A DNA stretch of 64,000 nucleotides from Mycobacteriales bacterium (GCA_036497565.1 DASXJE010000188.1:1-64000), one strand, 5' to 3'. Positions 1-20,488 are shown, counted from the first letter of the stretch. Notes: a model not told the origin generated them from the sequence alone. Numbers and translations are program-made.

Positions 1-18
1 CCGGGGGTCACCACCACG

Positions 19-165
19 TACGCTGATTGACGATCCAACCGAAGACCGCTGGTTGCCGGGCACGCCCGGCCGAAGGTCCCTCCGGGGCGGCCCGCGCAGG
101 ATGGACGGAGTTGAGCGGTGCGTCCCGCACCGTCTTGCGCCCCGTGCCCTGCGCCGGGGCGTTTT
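19..165 (+). promoter_or_regulatory. rplJ promoter -10 box, L10-type leader and attenuator hairpin
   Basis: A -10-like box TACGCT lies at 19-24; its -35 would fall at or before the window edge. The following transcript has CAACC (36-40) pairing with GGTTG (51-55) around GAAGACCGCT, which resembles the L10(L12)4 binding site of actinobacterial L10 leaders as I remember them. Further down, CGCCCCG (138-144) pairs with CGGGGCG (155-161) and is followed by TTTT (162-165), a good Rho-independent stop before the rplJ start at 213. L10 binding probably switches this attenuator; that is inference. Confidence 0.55.
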
Positions 166-212
166 GCCTCTCCCGGGCCCGTCGATGCCGGCCCGACGAT
201 GAGAGGAGGCCC

Positions 213-863
213 GTGGCGCAACCCGACAAGGTCGCCGCCGTCGCCGAGCTGAGCACTCGCTTCCGTGACGCGTCCGCGGCCCTGCTGACCGAATACCGCG
301 GCCTGACCACCGCGCAGCTGACCGAGCTGCGACGGGACCTCGGGTCCACCACGACGTACGCCGTGGTCAAGAACACCCTGACGAGGCGGGCTGCCGGCGA
401 TGCCGGTCTCGCCGAACTCGGGGAGCTGCTCAGCGGTCCGACGGCTATCGCCTTCGTCCAGGGTGACCCGGTCGAGGCGGCCAAGGGACTGCGTGACTTC
501 GCCCGGGCCAATCCGACCCTGATCATCAAGGGCGGAGTGGTCGACGGCACGCCGCTGTCCGCGCAGGAGATCGGCCGGCTGGCCGACCTCGAGTCCCGCG
601 AGGTGCTACTCGGCAAGCTCGCCGGGGCGATGATGGCGAACCTGTCCAAGGCGGCTGGGCTCTTCCAGGCCCCGCTCTCGCAGATGGCGCGGCTGGCCGC
701 GGCACTGCAGGAGAAGCTCCCTGCAGAGAACACCGCAGCCGACGACACCGCAGCCGAGACCGCCGAGGCCCCCCCGGCCGACGCCACCGCTGCCGACTCC
801 GCTCCGGCCGAGGCTGCTGCCGACGCCGCTCCGGCCGAGGCGCCGACCGACACCGCGGGCTGA
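213..863 (+). CDS. rplJ: 50S ribosomal protein L10
   Basis: L10 anchors the L7/L12 dimers to the large subunit at the GTPase-associated centre. The GTG at 213 was chosen because AGGAGG lies at 204-209 and the product then begins with the usual L10 helix ([20 protein letters not shown]). The protein is 216 aa, longer than the 165-180 aa common for L10. The extra residues, from about 170, form a tail rich in Ala, Glu, Asp and Pro. rplL follows 64 bp downstream, so the two proteins of the stalk are co-transcribed. Their regulation is likely by the leader at 19-165. Confidence 0.95.
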   Translation: MAQPDKVAAVAELSTRFRDASAALLTEYRGLTTAQLTELRRDLGSTTTYAVVKNTLTRRAAGDAGLAELGELLSGPTAIAFVQGDPVEAAKGLRDFARANPTLIIKGGVVDGTPLSAQEIGRLADLESREVLLGKLAGAMMANLSKAAGLFQAPLSQMARLAAALQEKLPAENTAADDTAAETAEAPPADATAADSAPAEAAADAAPAEAPTDTAG

Positions 864-927
864 CGCCCGTCCACCCACGCCGCCCGGGATCGACCCACGG
901 CACACCGTAGGAAGGAACGCCGCAACC

Positions 928-1314
928 ATGGCGAAGATGAGCACCGACGACCTGCTCGACCAGTTCAAGGACATGACGCTGCTCGAGCTGTCCGAGTTCG
1001 TGAAGCAGTTCGAAGAGACGTTCGACGTCACCGCCGCCGCCCCGGTGGCCGCCGCCGCCGCGGCCCCCGCGGCCGCCGGTGAGGCCGAGGCGCCCGCCGA
1101 GCAGGACGAGTTCGACGTGATCCTCGAGGGCGCCGGCGACAAGAAGATCCAGGTCATCAAGGAGGTGCGGTCGCTCACGAGCCTGGGCCTGAAGGAGGCC
1201 AAGGATCTCGTCGACGGCGCCCCCAAGCCCGTGCTGGAGAAGGTCAACAAGGAAGGCGCCGAGAAGGCCAAGGAGGCCCTCGAGAAGGCCGGCGCCACCG
1301 TTTCGGTCAAGTAA
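928..1314 (+). CDS. rplL: 50S ribosomal protein L7/L12
   Basis: Forms the flexible ribosomal stalk that recruits the translation GTPases. The 128 aa product has an N-terminal dimerisation part (about 1-32), a hinge made almost only of Ala, Pro and Val (about 33-52), and the C-terminal factor-binding domain with [20 protein letters not shown] and [23 protein letters not shown] lies upstream of the ATG. Length and domains are normal for actinobacteria. It is the second gene of the rplJL unit, and the hairpin at 1380-1420 sits between it and rpoB. Confidence 0.97.
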   Translation: MAKMSTDDLLDQFKDMTLLELSEFVKQFEETFDVTAAAPVAAAAAAPAAAGEAEAPAEQDEFDVILEGAGDKKIQVIKEVRSLTSLGLKEAKDLVDGAPKPVLEKVNKEGAEKAKEALEKAGATVSVK

Positions 1315-1379
1315 CCGACCACCGGCCACACCCGGGCCGGGTCCTGCCGCCTCGACCGCGGCGGGATCTCGGACTGCAT

Positions 1380-1420
1380 CTCGAGGGGTGGCCGCCGGTA
1401 CGCCGGTGGCCACCCCCGAG
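1380..1420 (+). terminator. hairpin between rplL and rpoB (attenuator or terminator)
   Basis: A long near-perfect inverted repeat: the left arm starts CTCGAGGGGTGGCC at 1380 and the right arm ends GGCCACCCCCGAG at 1420, with a very short loop. There is no T run after it, as is common in high-GC actinobacteria. It lies 65 bp after rplL and could reduce read-through from the ribosomal genes into rpoBC. Confidence 0.6.
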
Positions 1421-1494
1421 GTCGGTCCAGGCCCGGTATGCCGTCCATCACCCGCGGTGTCCGAATCCAGCGCCGGAATCCGGTGGGGAAATGC

Positions 1495-1642
1495 TTGACG
1501 ATCCGCCCGCGCGGAGTCAGGCTAGTTCTCACGGTGACTCGAATCGGCGCCGTAATTTGGGGCGCGCCTCGACAGCAGTGGCGGCTGTGGCTACACTGCT
1601 AGTTTGCGCTGCCCTCATTTCTGCTGTCCGCTTGACGCGGAC
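1495..1642 (+). promoter_or_regulatory. tandem rpoB promoters and leader hairpin
   Basis: Two candidate core promoters are visible. P1 is TTGACG (1495-1500), 18 bp, AGGCTA (1519-1524). P2 is TCGACA (1569-1574), exactly 17 bp, TACACT (1592-1597), the better match. Just after P2 comes the block GTTTGCGCTGCC, which I recall from rpoB leaders of other actinobacteria (memory, unchecked). GTCCGC (1626-1631) and GCGGAC (1637-1642) form a small leader hairpin before the rpoB start. Confidence 0.6.
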
Positions 1643-1692
1643 CGTCTGGGCTGCGCGCGAACAGCCGGCGCATGTCCTCGGAAGGACACATC

Positions 1693-5124
<3,432 letters not shown>

Positions 5125-5205
5125 TCGGGTACGGCGGCGCGGGCTGATCGCCTGCGCCGCCCGACCCCGGCCGGCCACCCGCTCACTGACCAAAGGACAA
5201 CACAC

Positions 5206-9099
<3,894 letters not shown>

Positions 9100-9118
9100 C
9101 CGTCGACGCAGCGCAGGA

Positions 9119-9155
9119 CCAGGGGCCGGGCATCCATCGGGTGCCCGGCCCCTGG
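9119..9155 (+). terminator. rpoC terminator hairpin
   Basis: CCAGGGGCCGGGCATCC (9119-9135) pairs with GGGTGCCCGGCCCCTGG (9139-9155), a 17-bp stem with one G-U pair and a 3-nt loop, 20 bp after the rpoC stop. There is no T run. Confidence 0.8.
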
Positions 9156-9206
9156 CGTGTCCGCTGCCATGTCTCCTGTCGCGTCGTCCTCCACGGGCGG
9201 CGTTCC

Positions 9207-9212
9207 TAGACT
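9207..9212 (+). promoter_or_regulatory. -10 box of a probably leaderless methyltransferase gene
   Basis: TAGACT ends exactly 6 nt before the GTG start at 9219, so transcription would begin at or next to the start codon. No ribosome-binding site precedes the GTG. No convincing -35 was found. Confidence 0.5.
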
Positions 9213-9218
9213 CGCGGT

Positions 9219-9821
9219 GTGTCGCATTACTTCGACCAGGAGCCGGGGGCCGGGCACCGGGCCGGCACGGTGACGGTCCCGGTCGACGGCCGGGACCTCA
9301 CACTGGCGACCGACCGCGGCGTGTTCTCTGCGGACCGCCTCGACCCCGGCACGGCCGTGCTGCTCGACCTGGTGCCCCGCCCGCCGGCCGGGGGCGACCT
9401 GCTCGACCTCGGCTGCGGCTACGGGCCGATCGCGCTGACGATGGCCGCCCGGGCGCCGGGGGCCACCGTCTGGGCGGTCGACGTCAACGAACGGGCCCGC
9501 CGGCTGTGCGCGGACAACGCCGCCGCGGCGGGCCTCTCCAACGTGCGGGTGTGCGGCCCGGACGAGGTGCCGGGGCAGGTGCGGTTCGCGGCCATCTGGT
9601 CCAACCCGCCGATCCGGATCGGGAAGGACGCCCTGCACGACCTGCTCCGGCACTGGCTGGCCCGCCTGGCCGGCGACGGTGCGGCGTACCTTGTCGTGCA
9701 GAAGCACCTGGGGTCGGACTCGCTGCAGCGCTGGCTCGGGGAGGCCGGCTGGCCGACCGAACGGGTGGGCTCGCGGCGGGCCTTTCGGGTGCTCGGCGCC
9801 CGCCCCGACCCCCTGCTTTGA
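9219..9821 (+). CDS. class I SAM-dependent methyltransferase, MTS (RsmC/RlmG-like) family
   Basis: A 200 aa enzyme with the small-methyltransferase fold. The SAM-binding motif I is DLGCGYGPIALTMA (about 66-79), an acidic motif II follows (WAVDVNERA), and the catalytic-type SNPPIRIG lies at 128-135. The N-P-P signature is usual for enzymes that methylate exocyclic amines of guanine in rRNA, so a 16S or 23S rRNA target is likely but not proven. It stands alone between rpoC and rpsL, and its stop codon overlaps the -35 of the str operon. The GTG start is supported by the -10 box 6 nt upstream. Confidence 0.8.
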   Translation: MSHYFDQEPGAGHRAGTVTVPVDGRDLTLATDRGVFSADRLDPGTAVLLDLVPRPPAGGDLLDLGCGYGPIALTMAARAPGATVWAVDVNERARRLCADNAAAAGLSNVRVCGPDEVPGQVRFAAIWSNPPIRIGKDALHDLLRHWLARLAGDGAAYLVVQKHLGSDSLQRWLGEAGWPTERVGSRRAFRVLGARPDPLL

Positions 9822-9846
9822 CCGCTGCCGCGCAGTCCAGTAGCCT
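9818..9846 (+). promoter_or_regulatory. str operon (rpsL) promoter
   Basis: TTGACC (9818-9823), 17 bp, TAGCCT (9841-9846): a near-consensus sigma-A/HrdB-type promoter. The -35 overlaps the stop codon of the preceding gene. The leader to rpsL is about 190 nt and GC-rich, with several possible hairpins (for example around GCCCGGGTTCATCCGGGC) but no clear terminator. Confidence 0.75.
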
Positions 9847-10044
9847 TGATCCTCGTGCCCGGGTTCATCCGGGCCGTCCCGCGCGCCCGGCCTCGGTCGC
9901 GGCCGCGTGAGCCTACTGGTCCACCCTCTCGATTCGATGTGAGTGGGCTGCGGTCCGGGCGACACACCCGACCGCGGGGGTCGGTAGGCAGCCTGTCAGG
10001 CGACGACACGAGAACGAGTTCGATGAGGGAGACGCAGGCCGCTC

Positions 10045-10418
<374 letters not shown>

Positions 10419-10419
<1 letters not shown>

Positions 10420-10889
10420 TGCCTCGCAAGGGTCCGGCGGCGCGCCGTCCTGTCGTCATCGACCCGGTCTACGGGTCGCCGCTGGTGACGAGCTTGATCA
10501 ACAAGGTGCTGACCGGTGGGAAGAGATCGGTCGCCGAACGCATTGTGTATGGAGCGCTCGAAGGCGCCCGGGACAAAAGCGGCTCCGACCCCGTGGTCAC
10601 CCTCAAGCGGGCACTGGACAACGTCAAGCCGACGCTGGAGGTGCGCAGCCGCCGGGTCGGTGGCGCCACCTACCAGGTGCCGGTCGAGGTCCGTCCCTCG
10701 CGGAGCACCACGCTGGCGCTGCGCTGGTTGATCCAGTACAGCCGGGCGCGCCGCGAGAAGACCATGACCGAGCGGCTCATGAACGAGCTGCTCGATGCGA
10801 GCAACGGCCTCGGGGCGAGCGTCAAGCGCCGCGAGGACACCCACAAGATGGCCGAGAGCAACAAGGCCTTCGCCCACTACCGCTGGTAG
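10419..10889 (+). CDS. rpsG: 30S ribosomal protein S7
   Basis: Primary 16S rRNA binder that organises the head of the 30S subunit. It is 156 aa, the standard length. The opening [20 protein letters not shown] and the segment [17 protein letters not shown] are diagnostic of S7. The ATG shares one base with the rpsL stop. fusA follows after 63 bp. Confidence 0.98.
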
Positions 10890-10952
10890 CGGGCGGCACG
10901 CACCGCCGCTGGCGGCGCGTTCCACCACCAGAACGAAGAGAGACGAATCGCA

Positions 10953-13055
<2,103 letters not shown>

Positions 13056-13060
13056 GCACA

Positions 13061-13147
13061 TTGTCCAAGGGCTCCCGGAGCTCAGCACCAGATATCGCGA
13101 AGGCCACTGGCGACAAGCCGGGCCAGATCCCCGTCAGCACGTCATAG
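13061..13147 (+). CDS. possible 28-aa small ORF between fusA and tuf
   Basis: An open frame starts at TTG 13061, 5 nt after the fusA stop, with GGGAG (13046-13050) at a plausible distance, and ends at TAG 13145-13147. It encodes 28 aa, opening [19 protein letters not shown]. The part DIAKATGD resembles the last residues of EF-G (EIIAKATGE), and the DNA is also similar there, so this may be a relic of a local duplication rather than a gene. I know no family for it. It could also simply be spacer. Confidence 0.25.
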   Translation: MSKGSRSSAPDIAKATGDKPGQIPVSTS

Positions 13148-13181
13148 GGCGTACGAAGAACCAGTCCACAGGAGGAACCCA

Positions 13182-14375
<1,194 letters not shown>

Positions 14376-14382
14376 TCCGTAT

Positions 14383-14416
14383 CCGGCGATGGTGGCCACC
14401 CGGCCGCCATCGCCGG
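14383..14416 (+). terminator. tuf terminator hairpin
   Basis: CCGGCGATGGTGGC (14383-14396) pairs with GCCGCCATCGCCGG (14403-14416), 14 bp with one G-U pair and a 6-nt loop, 7 bp after the tuf stop. The 71 bp that remain before rpsJ contain no promoter I can recognise. Confidence 0.75.
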
Positions 14417-14487
14417 TCGCGGAGCGCCACCCGAAGAGCGGCACCGACAACGGCCACTGACCAGCGGCCAGCGACAGCGAGGATGAC

Positions 14488-14793
14488 ATGGCGGGACAGA
14501 AGATCCGCATCCGGCTCAAGGCCTACGACCACGAGGCGATCGACGCATCGGCACGCAAGATCGTCGACACCGTGACGCGCACCGGCGCGCGGGTCGTCGG
14601 CCCTGTGCCGCTGCCGACCGAGAAGAACGTCTACTGCGTCATCCGCTCACCGCACAAGTACAAGGACAGCCGCGAACACTTCGAGATGCGCACGCACAAG
14701 CGGCTCATCGACATCGTCGACCCGACGCCGAAGACGGTCGATGCCCTCATGCGCATCGATCTGCCCGCCAGCGTCGACGTGAACATTCAGTAG
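14488..14793 (+). CDS. rpsJ: 30S ribosomal protein S10
   Basis: Head protein of the 30S subunit, also known as NusE in transcription antitermination. At 101 aa it has the normal length. Diagnostic segments are [18 protein letters not shown] and [18 protein letters not shown]. It begins the S10 cluster; the next gene, rplC, follows 14 bp later. Confidence 0.98.
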   Translation: MAGQKIRIRLKAYDHEAIDASARKIVDTVTRTGARVVGPVPLPTEKNVYCVIRSPHKYKDSREHFEMRTHKRLIDIVDPTPKTVDALMRIDLPASVDVNIQ

Positions 14794-14807
14794 GGGCGCG
14801 GACTCTC

Positions 14808-15476
14808 ATGGCTCACGAGATCAAGGGCGTTCTGGGCGAAAAGCTCGGCATGACCCAGGTCTTCGACGACAACAACCGGATCGTCCCGGTGACCGTCGTC
14901 AAGGCCGGGCCGTGCCTGGTGACCCAGGTACGCACCCCCGACAAGGACGGCTACTCGGCCGTGCAGCTCGCGTTCGGCGCGATCGATCCCCGGAAGGTGA
15001 CCAAGCCGGTCACCGGGCATTTCGCCAAGGCCGGGGTCACTCCGCGCCGGCACATCGCGGAGCTGCGCACCGACCACGCCGCCGACTACGAGGTCGGTCA
15101 GGAGATCGGCGCGGACGTCTTCGACGCCGGCGTGACGGTCGACGTGATCGGCACCAGCAGGGGCAAGGGAACCGCCGGCGTCATGAAGCGGCACGGTTTC
15201 CACGGCCTCAGCGCCTCCCACGGCACCCAGCGCAAGCACCGCTCGCCGGGCTCCATCGGCGGCTGCGCCACTCCAGGACGCGTCTTCAAGGGCGTGCGGA
15301 TGGCCGGCCGGATGGGCCACGAGCGCACGACTGTGCTCGGCCTGACCGTGCACAAGGTTGACGCCGAGAACGGGCTGCTCCTGATCAAGGGCGCCGTACC
15401 TGGCCCGAACGGCGGGCTGGTCATGGTGCGCACCGCAGTGAAGGCCGATCTGGCGAAGGGTGGGGTGCCGCGATGA
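14808..15476 (+). CDS. rplC: 50S ribosomal protein L3
   Basis: Early-assembly 23S rRNA binder near the peptidyl-transferase centre, 222 aa. The opening [13 protein letters not shown] and the central [17 protein letters not shown] with HRSPGSIG are L3 signatures. The stop overlaps the rplD start (ATGA). Confidence 0.98.
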   Translation: MAHEIKGVLGEKLGMTQVFDDNNRIVPVTVVKAGPCLVTQVRTPDKDGYSAVQLAFGAIDPRKVTKPVTGHFAKAGVTPRRHIAELRTDHAADYEVGQEIGADVFDAGVTVDVIGTSRGKGTAGVMKRHGFHGLSASHGTQRKHRSPGSIGGCATPGRVFKGVRMAGRMGHERTTVLGLTVHKVDAENGLLLIKGAVPGPNGGLVMVRTAVKADLAKGGVPR

Positions 15477-16165
15477 GCGAGGCAACTACTCGCACCGTGG
15501 AGGTCCGTACGCCCGCCGGTGCGGCCGACGGCAGTGTCGAGCTGCCCGCGGAGATCTTCGACGCGCAGGCGAACGTCGCCCTGATGCACCAGGTCGTGGT
15601 CGGCCAGCTCGCCGCGGCCCGGCAGGGCACCGCCAGCAGCAAGACGCGTGGCGACGTCCGCGGCGGCGGCGCGAAGCCCTACCGGCAGAAGGGCACCGGC
15701 CGGGCCCGGCAGGGTTCCACCCGGGCTCCGCAGTTCGCCGGTGGCGGCATCGTGCACGGGCCGACGCCCCGCAACTACAGCCAGAAGACGCCGAAGAAGA
15801 TGAAGGCGGCTGCGCTGCGCGGAGCACTGTCGGACCGGGCCCGCGCGAGCCGGGTGCACGTGGTCACCGCGCTGGTGGAGGGGGACTCCCCGTCCACCAA
15901 GTCGGCCCTGGCCGTCCTGCGGTCGGTCGCCGAGTCGCGGCACCTCCTCGTGGTCGTCGACCGGCTCGACCTGTTGACCTGGAAGAGCCTGCGCAACGTG
16001 CCCGGCGTGCACCTGATCGACCCGGGCCAGCTCAACACCTACGACGTGCTGGTCAGCGACGACGTCGTCTTCACCAAGGCCTCGCTGGAGGCGTTCCTGG
16101 GCGGCAAGGCCAGCGCCGAGACGCCCGGCGACCAGACGCCGAGTGCTGAAGAGGAGCAGAAGTGA
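15473..16165 (+). CDS. rplD: 50S ribosomal protein L4
   Basis: Lines the exit tunnel with a long loop and, in enterobacteria, represses the S10 operon. It is 230 aa. The loop segment [19 protein letters not shown] and [18 protein letters not shown] are diagnostic. The last 20 or so residues form an acidic tail. The start overlaps rplC by 4 nt and the stop overlaps rplW by 4 nt. Confidence 0.97.
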   Translation: MSEATTRTVEVRTPAGAADGSVELPAEIFDAQANVALMHQVVVGQLAAARQGTASSKTRGDVRGGGAKPYRQKGTGRARQGSTRAPQFAGGGIVHGPTPRNYSQKTPKKMKAAALRGALSDRARASRVHVVTALVEGDSPSTKSALAVLRSVAESRHLLVVVDRLDLLTWKSLRNVPGVHLIDPGQLNTYDVLVSDDVVFTKASLEAFLGGKASAETPGDQTPSAEEEQK

Positions 16166-16458
16166 TACCCGACCCGCGCGACGTGCTGCTCGCTCCGGTG
16201 ATCTCGGAGAAGAGCTACGGGCTGCTCGACGAGAACAAGTACACGTTCCTCGTGCGCCCGGACGCCAACAAGACCCAGATCAAGATCGCGGTGGAGCAGG
16301 TCTTCAGCGTCCGCGTGGTCAACGTCAACACGAGCAACCGGCAGGGCAAGCGCAAGCGCACCCGCACCGGCTACGGCAAGCGCAACGACACCAAGCGCGC
16401 GATCGTGAGCCTCGTGCAGGGCGACCGGATCGAGATCTTCGGCGGTCCGGTCTCCTGA
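16162..16458 (+). CDS. rplW: 50S ribosomal protein L23
   Basis: Docking site at the tunnel exit for trigger factor and SRP, 98 aa. The start is GTG 16162 in a GTGA overlap with rpl[21 protein letters not shown] and [19 protein letters not shown] are typical. Confidence 0.97.
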   Translation: MIPDPRDVLLAPVISEKSYGLLDENKYTFLVRPDANKTQIKIAVEQVFSVRVVNVNTSNRQGKRKRTRTGYGKRNDTKRAIVSLVQGDRIEIFGGPVS

Positions 16459-16488
16459 CCGGCACACAGATAAGGGACTGAGGGCGAC

Positions 16489-17322
16489 ATGGCCATCCGC
16501 AAGTACAAGCCGACGACACCGGGACGTCGCGGCTCGTCGGTATCCGACTTCGTCGAGGTCACCCGCGACGAGCCGGAGAAGTCGCTGGTGCGGCCGCTGC
16601 ACTCCAAGGGCGGGCGCAACGCCCACGGCCGCATCACGGTGCGCCACCAGGGCGGCGGCCACAAGCGCGCCTACCGGCTCATCGACTTCCGCCGGTCGGA
16701 CAAGGACGGGGTGCCGGCCAAGGTCGCGCACATCGAGTACGACCCCAACCGCACCGCCCGGATCGCGCTGCTGCACTACGCCGACGGCGAGAAGCGCTAC
16801 ATCCTCGCGCCGTCGCGGCTGCGGCAGGGCGACCCGGTCGAGGCCGGCGCCCGCGCCGACATCAAGGCCGGCAACAACCTGCCGCTGCGCAACATCCCGA
16901 CCGGCACGGTCGTGCACGCCATCGAGCTGCGGCCCGGCGGCGGCGCGAAGATCGCCCGCTCGGCCGGCTCGAGCGTGCAGCTGGTCGCCAAGGACGGCCC
17001 CTACGCCCAGCTGCGGATGCCCTCCGGGGAGATCCGCAACGTCGACGCCCGGTGCCGGGCGACGGTGGGCGAGGTCGGCAACGCCGAGCAGTCCAACATC
17101 AACTGGGGCAAGGCCGGCCGGATGCGGTGGAAGGGTCGCCGCCCGACCGTCCGCGGTGTCGCGATGAACCCGGTCGACCACCCGCACGGTGGCGGCGAAG
17201 GCAAGACCTCCGGTGGCCGGCACCCGGTCAACCCGCAGGGCAAGCCCGAGGGCCGGACCCGTCGGCACAAGCAGAGCGACGCGATGATCGTCCGTCGCCG
17301 TCGTAACAAGAAGAAGCGCTGA
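16489..17322 (+). CDS. rplB: 50S ribosomal protein L2
   Basis: Highly conserved 23S rRNA binder needed for subunit joining and peptidyl transfer, 277 aa. [20 protein letters not shown] lies near the N-terminus, and [18 protein letters not shown] near the C-terminus carries the conserved histidine. The tail is basic, as usual. Confidence 0.98.
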   Translation: MAIRKYKPTTPGRRGSSVSDFVEVTRDEPEKSLVRPLHSKGGRNAHGRITVRHQGGGHKRAYRLIDFRRSDKDGVPAKVAHIEYDPNRTARIALLHYADGEKRYILAPSRLRQGDPVEAGARADIKAGNNLPLRNIPTGTVVHAIELRPGGGAKIARSAGSSVQLVAKDGPYAQLRMPSGEIRNVDARCRATVGEVGNAEQSNINWGKAGRMRWKGRRPTVRGVAMNPVDHPHGGGEGKTSGGRHPVNPQGKPEGRTRRHKQSDAMIVRRRRNKKKR

Positions 17323-17364
17323 TTCCGGTGACCATGCGAACCGGTCGAAAGGTATAGGGACTTC

Positions 17365-17646
17365 ATGCCGCGCAGCCTGAAGAAGGGCCCATTCGTCGAC
17401 GGACACCTGTTGGCGAAGGTGGACGGGCAGAACGAGAAGGGGACCAAGAACGTCATCCGGACCTGGTCCCGGCGTTCGACGATCATCCCGGACATGCTGG
17501 GCCACACGATCGCCGTGCACGACGGCCGCAAGCACGTTCCCGTGTTCGTGACCGAGGCCATGGTCGGGCACAAGCTCGGCGAGTTCGCGCCGACCCGGAC
17601 GTTCCGCGGCCACATCCGCGACGACCGGCGGGCGCGGCGTGGCTGA
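17365..17646 (+). CDS. rpsS: 30S ribosomal protein S19
   Basis: Head protein of the 30S subunit that contacts the tRNA and the B1 bridge region, 93 aa. [16 protein letters not shown] and the segment [16 protein letters not shown] are diagnostic. Confidence 0.98.
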   Translation: MPRSLKKGPFVDGHLLAKVDGQNEKGTKNVIRTWSRRSTIIPDMLGHTIAVHDGRKHVPVFVTEAMVGHKLGEFAPTRTFRGHIRDDRRARRG

Positions 17647-17707
17647 GATGGCAGCGGGCGACCGGAGTCGTACGCCGAGAAGCAGGACCTAGGAGAGAGG
17701 AACGCGA

Positions 17708-18208
17708 ATGGCAACCCAGGCGAGAAACGCGCGGGTCGACGACCTGCCGCGCGCCCGGGCGCGCGCGACGTATGTTCGAGTGACGCCGATGAAGGCGCGC
17801 CGAGTCGTCGACCTCATCCGGGGCCTGCCGGCCGATGAGGCGCTGGCGGTGCTGCGGTTCGCTCCGCAGGCCGCGAGTGAGCCGGTGGCCAAGGTGATCG
17901 CGAGCGCGGTCGCCAACGCCGAGCACAACCTCAAGCTCGACACCGACTCGCTGGTCGTGAGCGCGGCGTACGTCGACGAGGGCCCGATGCTCAAGCGCTT
18001 CCGGCCGCGTGCCCAGGGGCGCGCCTACCGGATCCGCAAGCGCACCAGCCACATCACCGTCGAGCTGGAGGCCATCGAGACCGACCGGCCGCAGCAGCGG
18101 TCGGGCGGCGGTCGCCGGTCCCGAGCAGCCACATCCACGCCCCCCGCCGCGGCGGGGCAGAGTGGTCCGTCCGAGCCGGCGGACCCGAATGCGAAGGGGG
18201 CCCAGTAG
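17708..18208 (+). CDS. rplV: 50S ribosomal protein L22
   Basis: Tunnel protein that binds all 23S domains, 166 aa. The core (about 1-125) contains [20 protein letters not shown] and a C-terminal [20 protein letters not shown]. The last 40 or so residues are a low-complexity Ser/Pro/Ala tail, longer than the family minimum of about 110 aa. The TAG stop shares one base with the rpsC GTG. Confidence 0.97.
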   Translation: MATQARNARVDDLPRARARATYVRVTPMKARRVVDLIRGLPADEALAVLRFAPQAASEPVAKVIASAVANAEHNLKLDTDSLVVSAAYVDEGPMLKRFRPRAQGRAYRIRKRTSHITVELEAIETDRPQQRSGGGRRSRAATSTPPAAAGQSGPSEPADPNAKGAQ

Positions 18209-19080
18209 TGGGTCAGAAAGTCAACCCGCACGGGTTCCGACTCGGCATCACGACCGAGTGGAAGTCCCGCTGGTACGCCGACAAGCTCTACAAGGACTAC
18301 GTCAAGGAAGACGTGGCCATCCGCAAGATGATGAGCCGCGGCATGGAGCGCGCCGGGATCTCCCGCGTCGACATCGAGCGCACCCGGGACCGGGTGCGGG
18401 TCGACATCCACACCGCCCGGCCGGGCATCGTGATCGGCCGCCGCGGCTCGGAGGCCGACCGCATCCGCGGTGAGCTGGAGAAGCTCACCAAGAAGCAGGT
18501 GCAGCTCAACATCCTCGAGGTGAAGAACCCCGAGGCCGACGCGCAGCTCGTCGCGCAGGGCGTGGCCGAGCAGCTCTCGAGCCGGGTCAACTTCCGGCGC
18601 GCGATGCGCAAGGCGATGCAGTCCGCGCTGAAGAGCCCGGGCGTCCGCGGCGTACGCGTGCAGTGTTCCGGCCGGCTCAACGGCGCGGAGATGTCCCGCT
18701 CGGAGTTCTACCGCGAGGGCCGGGTGCCGCTGCACACACTGCGGGCCAACATCGACTACGGCATGTACGAGGCGCGCACCACCTTCGGCCGGATCGGCGT
18801 GAAGGTGTGGATCTACAAGGGCGACGCCATGCAGCTGCGGGTCGAGCGCGACGCCGAGGCCGCCGCGCGTCAGCAGCGGCAGCGGCCCAGCCGGCCGCGT
18901 CGCTCCGGCGCGTCGGGTACGACGTCCAGCGGCACCGAGGCCGGTCGCGCCGCGGCGGCGGGGGAGAGCGCCCCGCCGGTCGCGTCCCCGCAGCCGGTCG
19001 CCGTCGCCGACCCCGAGGCGCCGGCCCCGGCTACGGCCGAGGGCGGTCCCACCACCAGCGGCACCGGACAGGAGGGCTGA
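18208..19080 (+). CDS. rpsC: 30S ribosomal protein S3
   Basis: Lines the mRNA entry channel, 290 aa. Landmarks are the opening [14 protein letters not shown], the KH-domain loop [17 protein letters not shown], and [20 protein letters not shown]. After about residue 215 there is a long Ala/Pro/Glu/Ser tail of some 75 residues not needed for the fold. GTG start. Confidence 0.97.
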   Translation: MGQKVNPHGFRLGITTEWKSRWYADKLYKDYVKEDVAIRKMMSRGMERAGISRVDIERTRDRVRVDIHTARPGIVIGRRGSEADRIRGELEKLTKKQVQLNILEVKNPEADAQLVAQGVAEQLSSRVNFRRAMRKAMQSALKSPGVRGVRVQCSGRLNGAEMSRSEFYREGRVPLHTLRANIDYGMYEARTTFGRIGVKVWIYKGDAMQLRVERDAEAAARQQRQRPSRPRRSGASGTTSSGTEAGRAAAAGESAPPVASPQPVAVADPEAPAPATAEGGPTTSGTGQEG

Positions 19081-19083
19081 GGC

Positions 19084-19503
19084 GTGCTGATCCCCCGCAG
19101 GACCAAGCACCGCAAGCAGCACCACCCGGGCCGCACCGGTGCGGCCAAGGGCGGCACGCGGGTGAGCTTCGGCGAGTACGGCATCCAGGCACTGGAGCCG
19201 GCCTACGTCACCAACCGGCAGATCGAGTCGGCGCGTATCGCGATGACCCGCCACATCAAGCGTGGCGGCAAGGTGTGGATCACCATCTACCCCGACCGGC
19301 CGATCACCAAGAAGCCGGCGGAGACCCGGATGGGCTCCGGTAAGGGGTCCCCGGAGTGGTGGGTGGCCAACGTCAAGCCGGGCCGGGTGATGTTCGAGCT
19401 GGCCGGTGTGGACGAGGACGTGGCCCGCGAGGCGATGCGCCGCGCGATCCACAAGCTTCCGATGAAGTGCCGGTTCGTCAGGCGCGAAGGTGGTGAGGCG
19501 TGA
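19084..19503 (+). CDS. rplP: 50S ribosomal protein L16
   Basis: Sits near the A-site tRNA elbow on the 50S subunit, 139 aa with a GTG start. [34 protein letters not shown] and [18 protein letters not shown] are signatures of the family. The stop overlaps rpmC. Confidence 0.97.
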   Translation: MLIPRRTKHRKQHHPGRTGAAKGGTRVSFGEYGIQALEPAYVTNRQIESARIAMTRHIKRGGKVWITIYPDRPITKKPAETRMGSGKGSPEWWVANVKPGRVMFELAGVDEDVAREAMRRAIHKLPMKCRFVRREGGEA

Positions 19504-19736
19504 TGGCAGCAGGAACTGCGCCGGCGGAGCTGCGCGCTCTCGACGACGACGAGCTGCTGATCCGGCTCCGGGAAGCGAAGGAGGAGCTGTTCAACCTCCG
19601 CTTCCAGGTGGCCACGGGTCAGCTCGACAACAACCGGCGGCTGCAGGCCATTCGCCGCGACATCGCGCGGATCTACACGATCATGCGTGAGCGCGAGCTC
19701 GGCCTGTCGGCAGCCCCGAGTGAAGGTGTGGCATGA
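19503..19736 (+). CDS. rpmC: 50S ribosomal protein L29
   Basis: Tunnel-exit protein next to L23, 77 aa. Two helices with [22 protein letters not shown] are typical. I take ATG 19503, which overlaps the rplP TGA by one base; a GTG immediately before it (19500) is the only close alternative. It overlaps rpsQ by 4 nt. Confidence 0.95.
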   Translation: MAAGTAPAELRALDDDELLIRLREAKEELFNLRFQVATGQLDNNRRLQAIRRDIARIYTIMRERELGLSAAPSEGVA

Positions 19737-20014
19737 GCGAGACGGAGACCGAGGCCCGGTCAGGACGCAACTACCGCAAGACGCGGACCGGCTACGTCGT
19801 CGGCGACAAGATGGACAAGACCGTGGTGGTCGAGGTCGAGGACCACGTCAAGCACGGTCTGTACGGCAAGATCATCCGTCGCACGAGCAAGCTCAAGGCG
19901 CACGACGAGCAGAACAGCTGTGGCGTGGGAGACCGGGTCCAGTTGATGGAGACCCGCCCGTTGTCGGCGACGAAGCGCTGGCGCGTGGTGGAGATCGTCG
20001 AGAAGGCGAAGTGA
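19733..20014 (+). CDS. rpsQ: 30S ribosomal protein S17
   Basis: Primary 16S rRNA binder with an OB fold, 93 aa. [20 protein letters not shown] and [20 protein letters not shown] are diagnostic. ATGA overlap with rpmC. A 105-bp gap to rplN holds the small hairpin at 20081-20101. Confidence 0.97.
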   Translation: MSETETEARSGRNYRKTRTGYVVGDKMDKTVVVEVEDHVKHGLYGKIIRRTSKLKAHDEQNSCGVGDRVQLMETRPLSATKRWRVVEIVEKAK

Positions 20015-20080
20015 GCCGCGATGGCCGCCGCATCGCCCCCGCCGGGGTGCGTGCGGTCACCGTGAATCAGGAAAAGCAGC

Positions 20081-20101
20081 CATCGGCCGCACCGGCCGAT
20101 G
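20081..20101 (+). other. hairpin before rplN
   Basis: CATCGGCCG (20081-20089) and CGGCCGATG (20093-20101) form a perfect 9-bp stem with a 3-nt loop, 18 nt before the rplN GTG, in the only sizeable gap between rpsQ and rplN. It may be a processing, pausing or weak termination site. Confidence 0.4.
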
Positions 20102-20119
20102 CAGTAGTCGGGAGTTGAC

Positions 20120-20488
20120 GTGATCCAGCAGGAGTCGCGACTGCGTGTCGCCGACAACACCGGGGCCAAGGAGATCCTGTGCATCCGGGTGCTCGGCGGC
20201 TCCGGGCGGCGCTACGCCGGGATCGGCGACGTCATCGTCGGCACCGTGAAGGACGCGCTGCCCGGGGCCGGCGTGAAGCGCGGCGACGTCGTCCGCGCTG
20301 TGGTGGTCCGCACCGTGAAGGAGAAGCGTCGTCCCGACGGCTCCTACATCAGGTTCGACGAGAACGCCGCGGTCCTCATCCGCGAAGGCGGCGACCCGCG
20401 TGGCACCCGCATCTTCGGGCCGGTCGGCCGGGAACTGCGGGACAAGAAGTTCATGAGAATCATCTCGCTCGCGCCGGAGGTGTTGTGA
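20120..20488 (+). CDS. rplN: 50S ribosomal protein L14
   Basis: Interface protein contacting 16S rRNA helix 44, 122 aa with a GTG start. [20 protein letters not shown] and the C-terminal [20 protein letters not shown] are signatures. The stop overlaps rplX by one base. Confidence 0.98.
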   Translation: MIQQESRLRVADNTGAKEILCIRVLGGSGRRYAGIGDVIVGTVKDALPGAGVKRGDVVRAVVVRTVKEKRRPDGSYIRFDENAAVLIREGGDPRGTRIFGPVGRELRDKKFMRIISLAPEVL

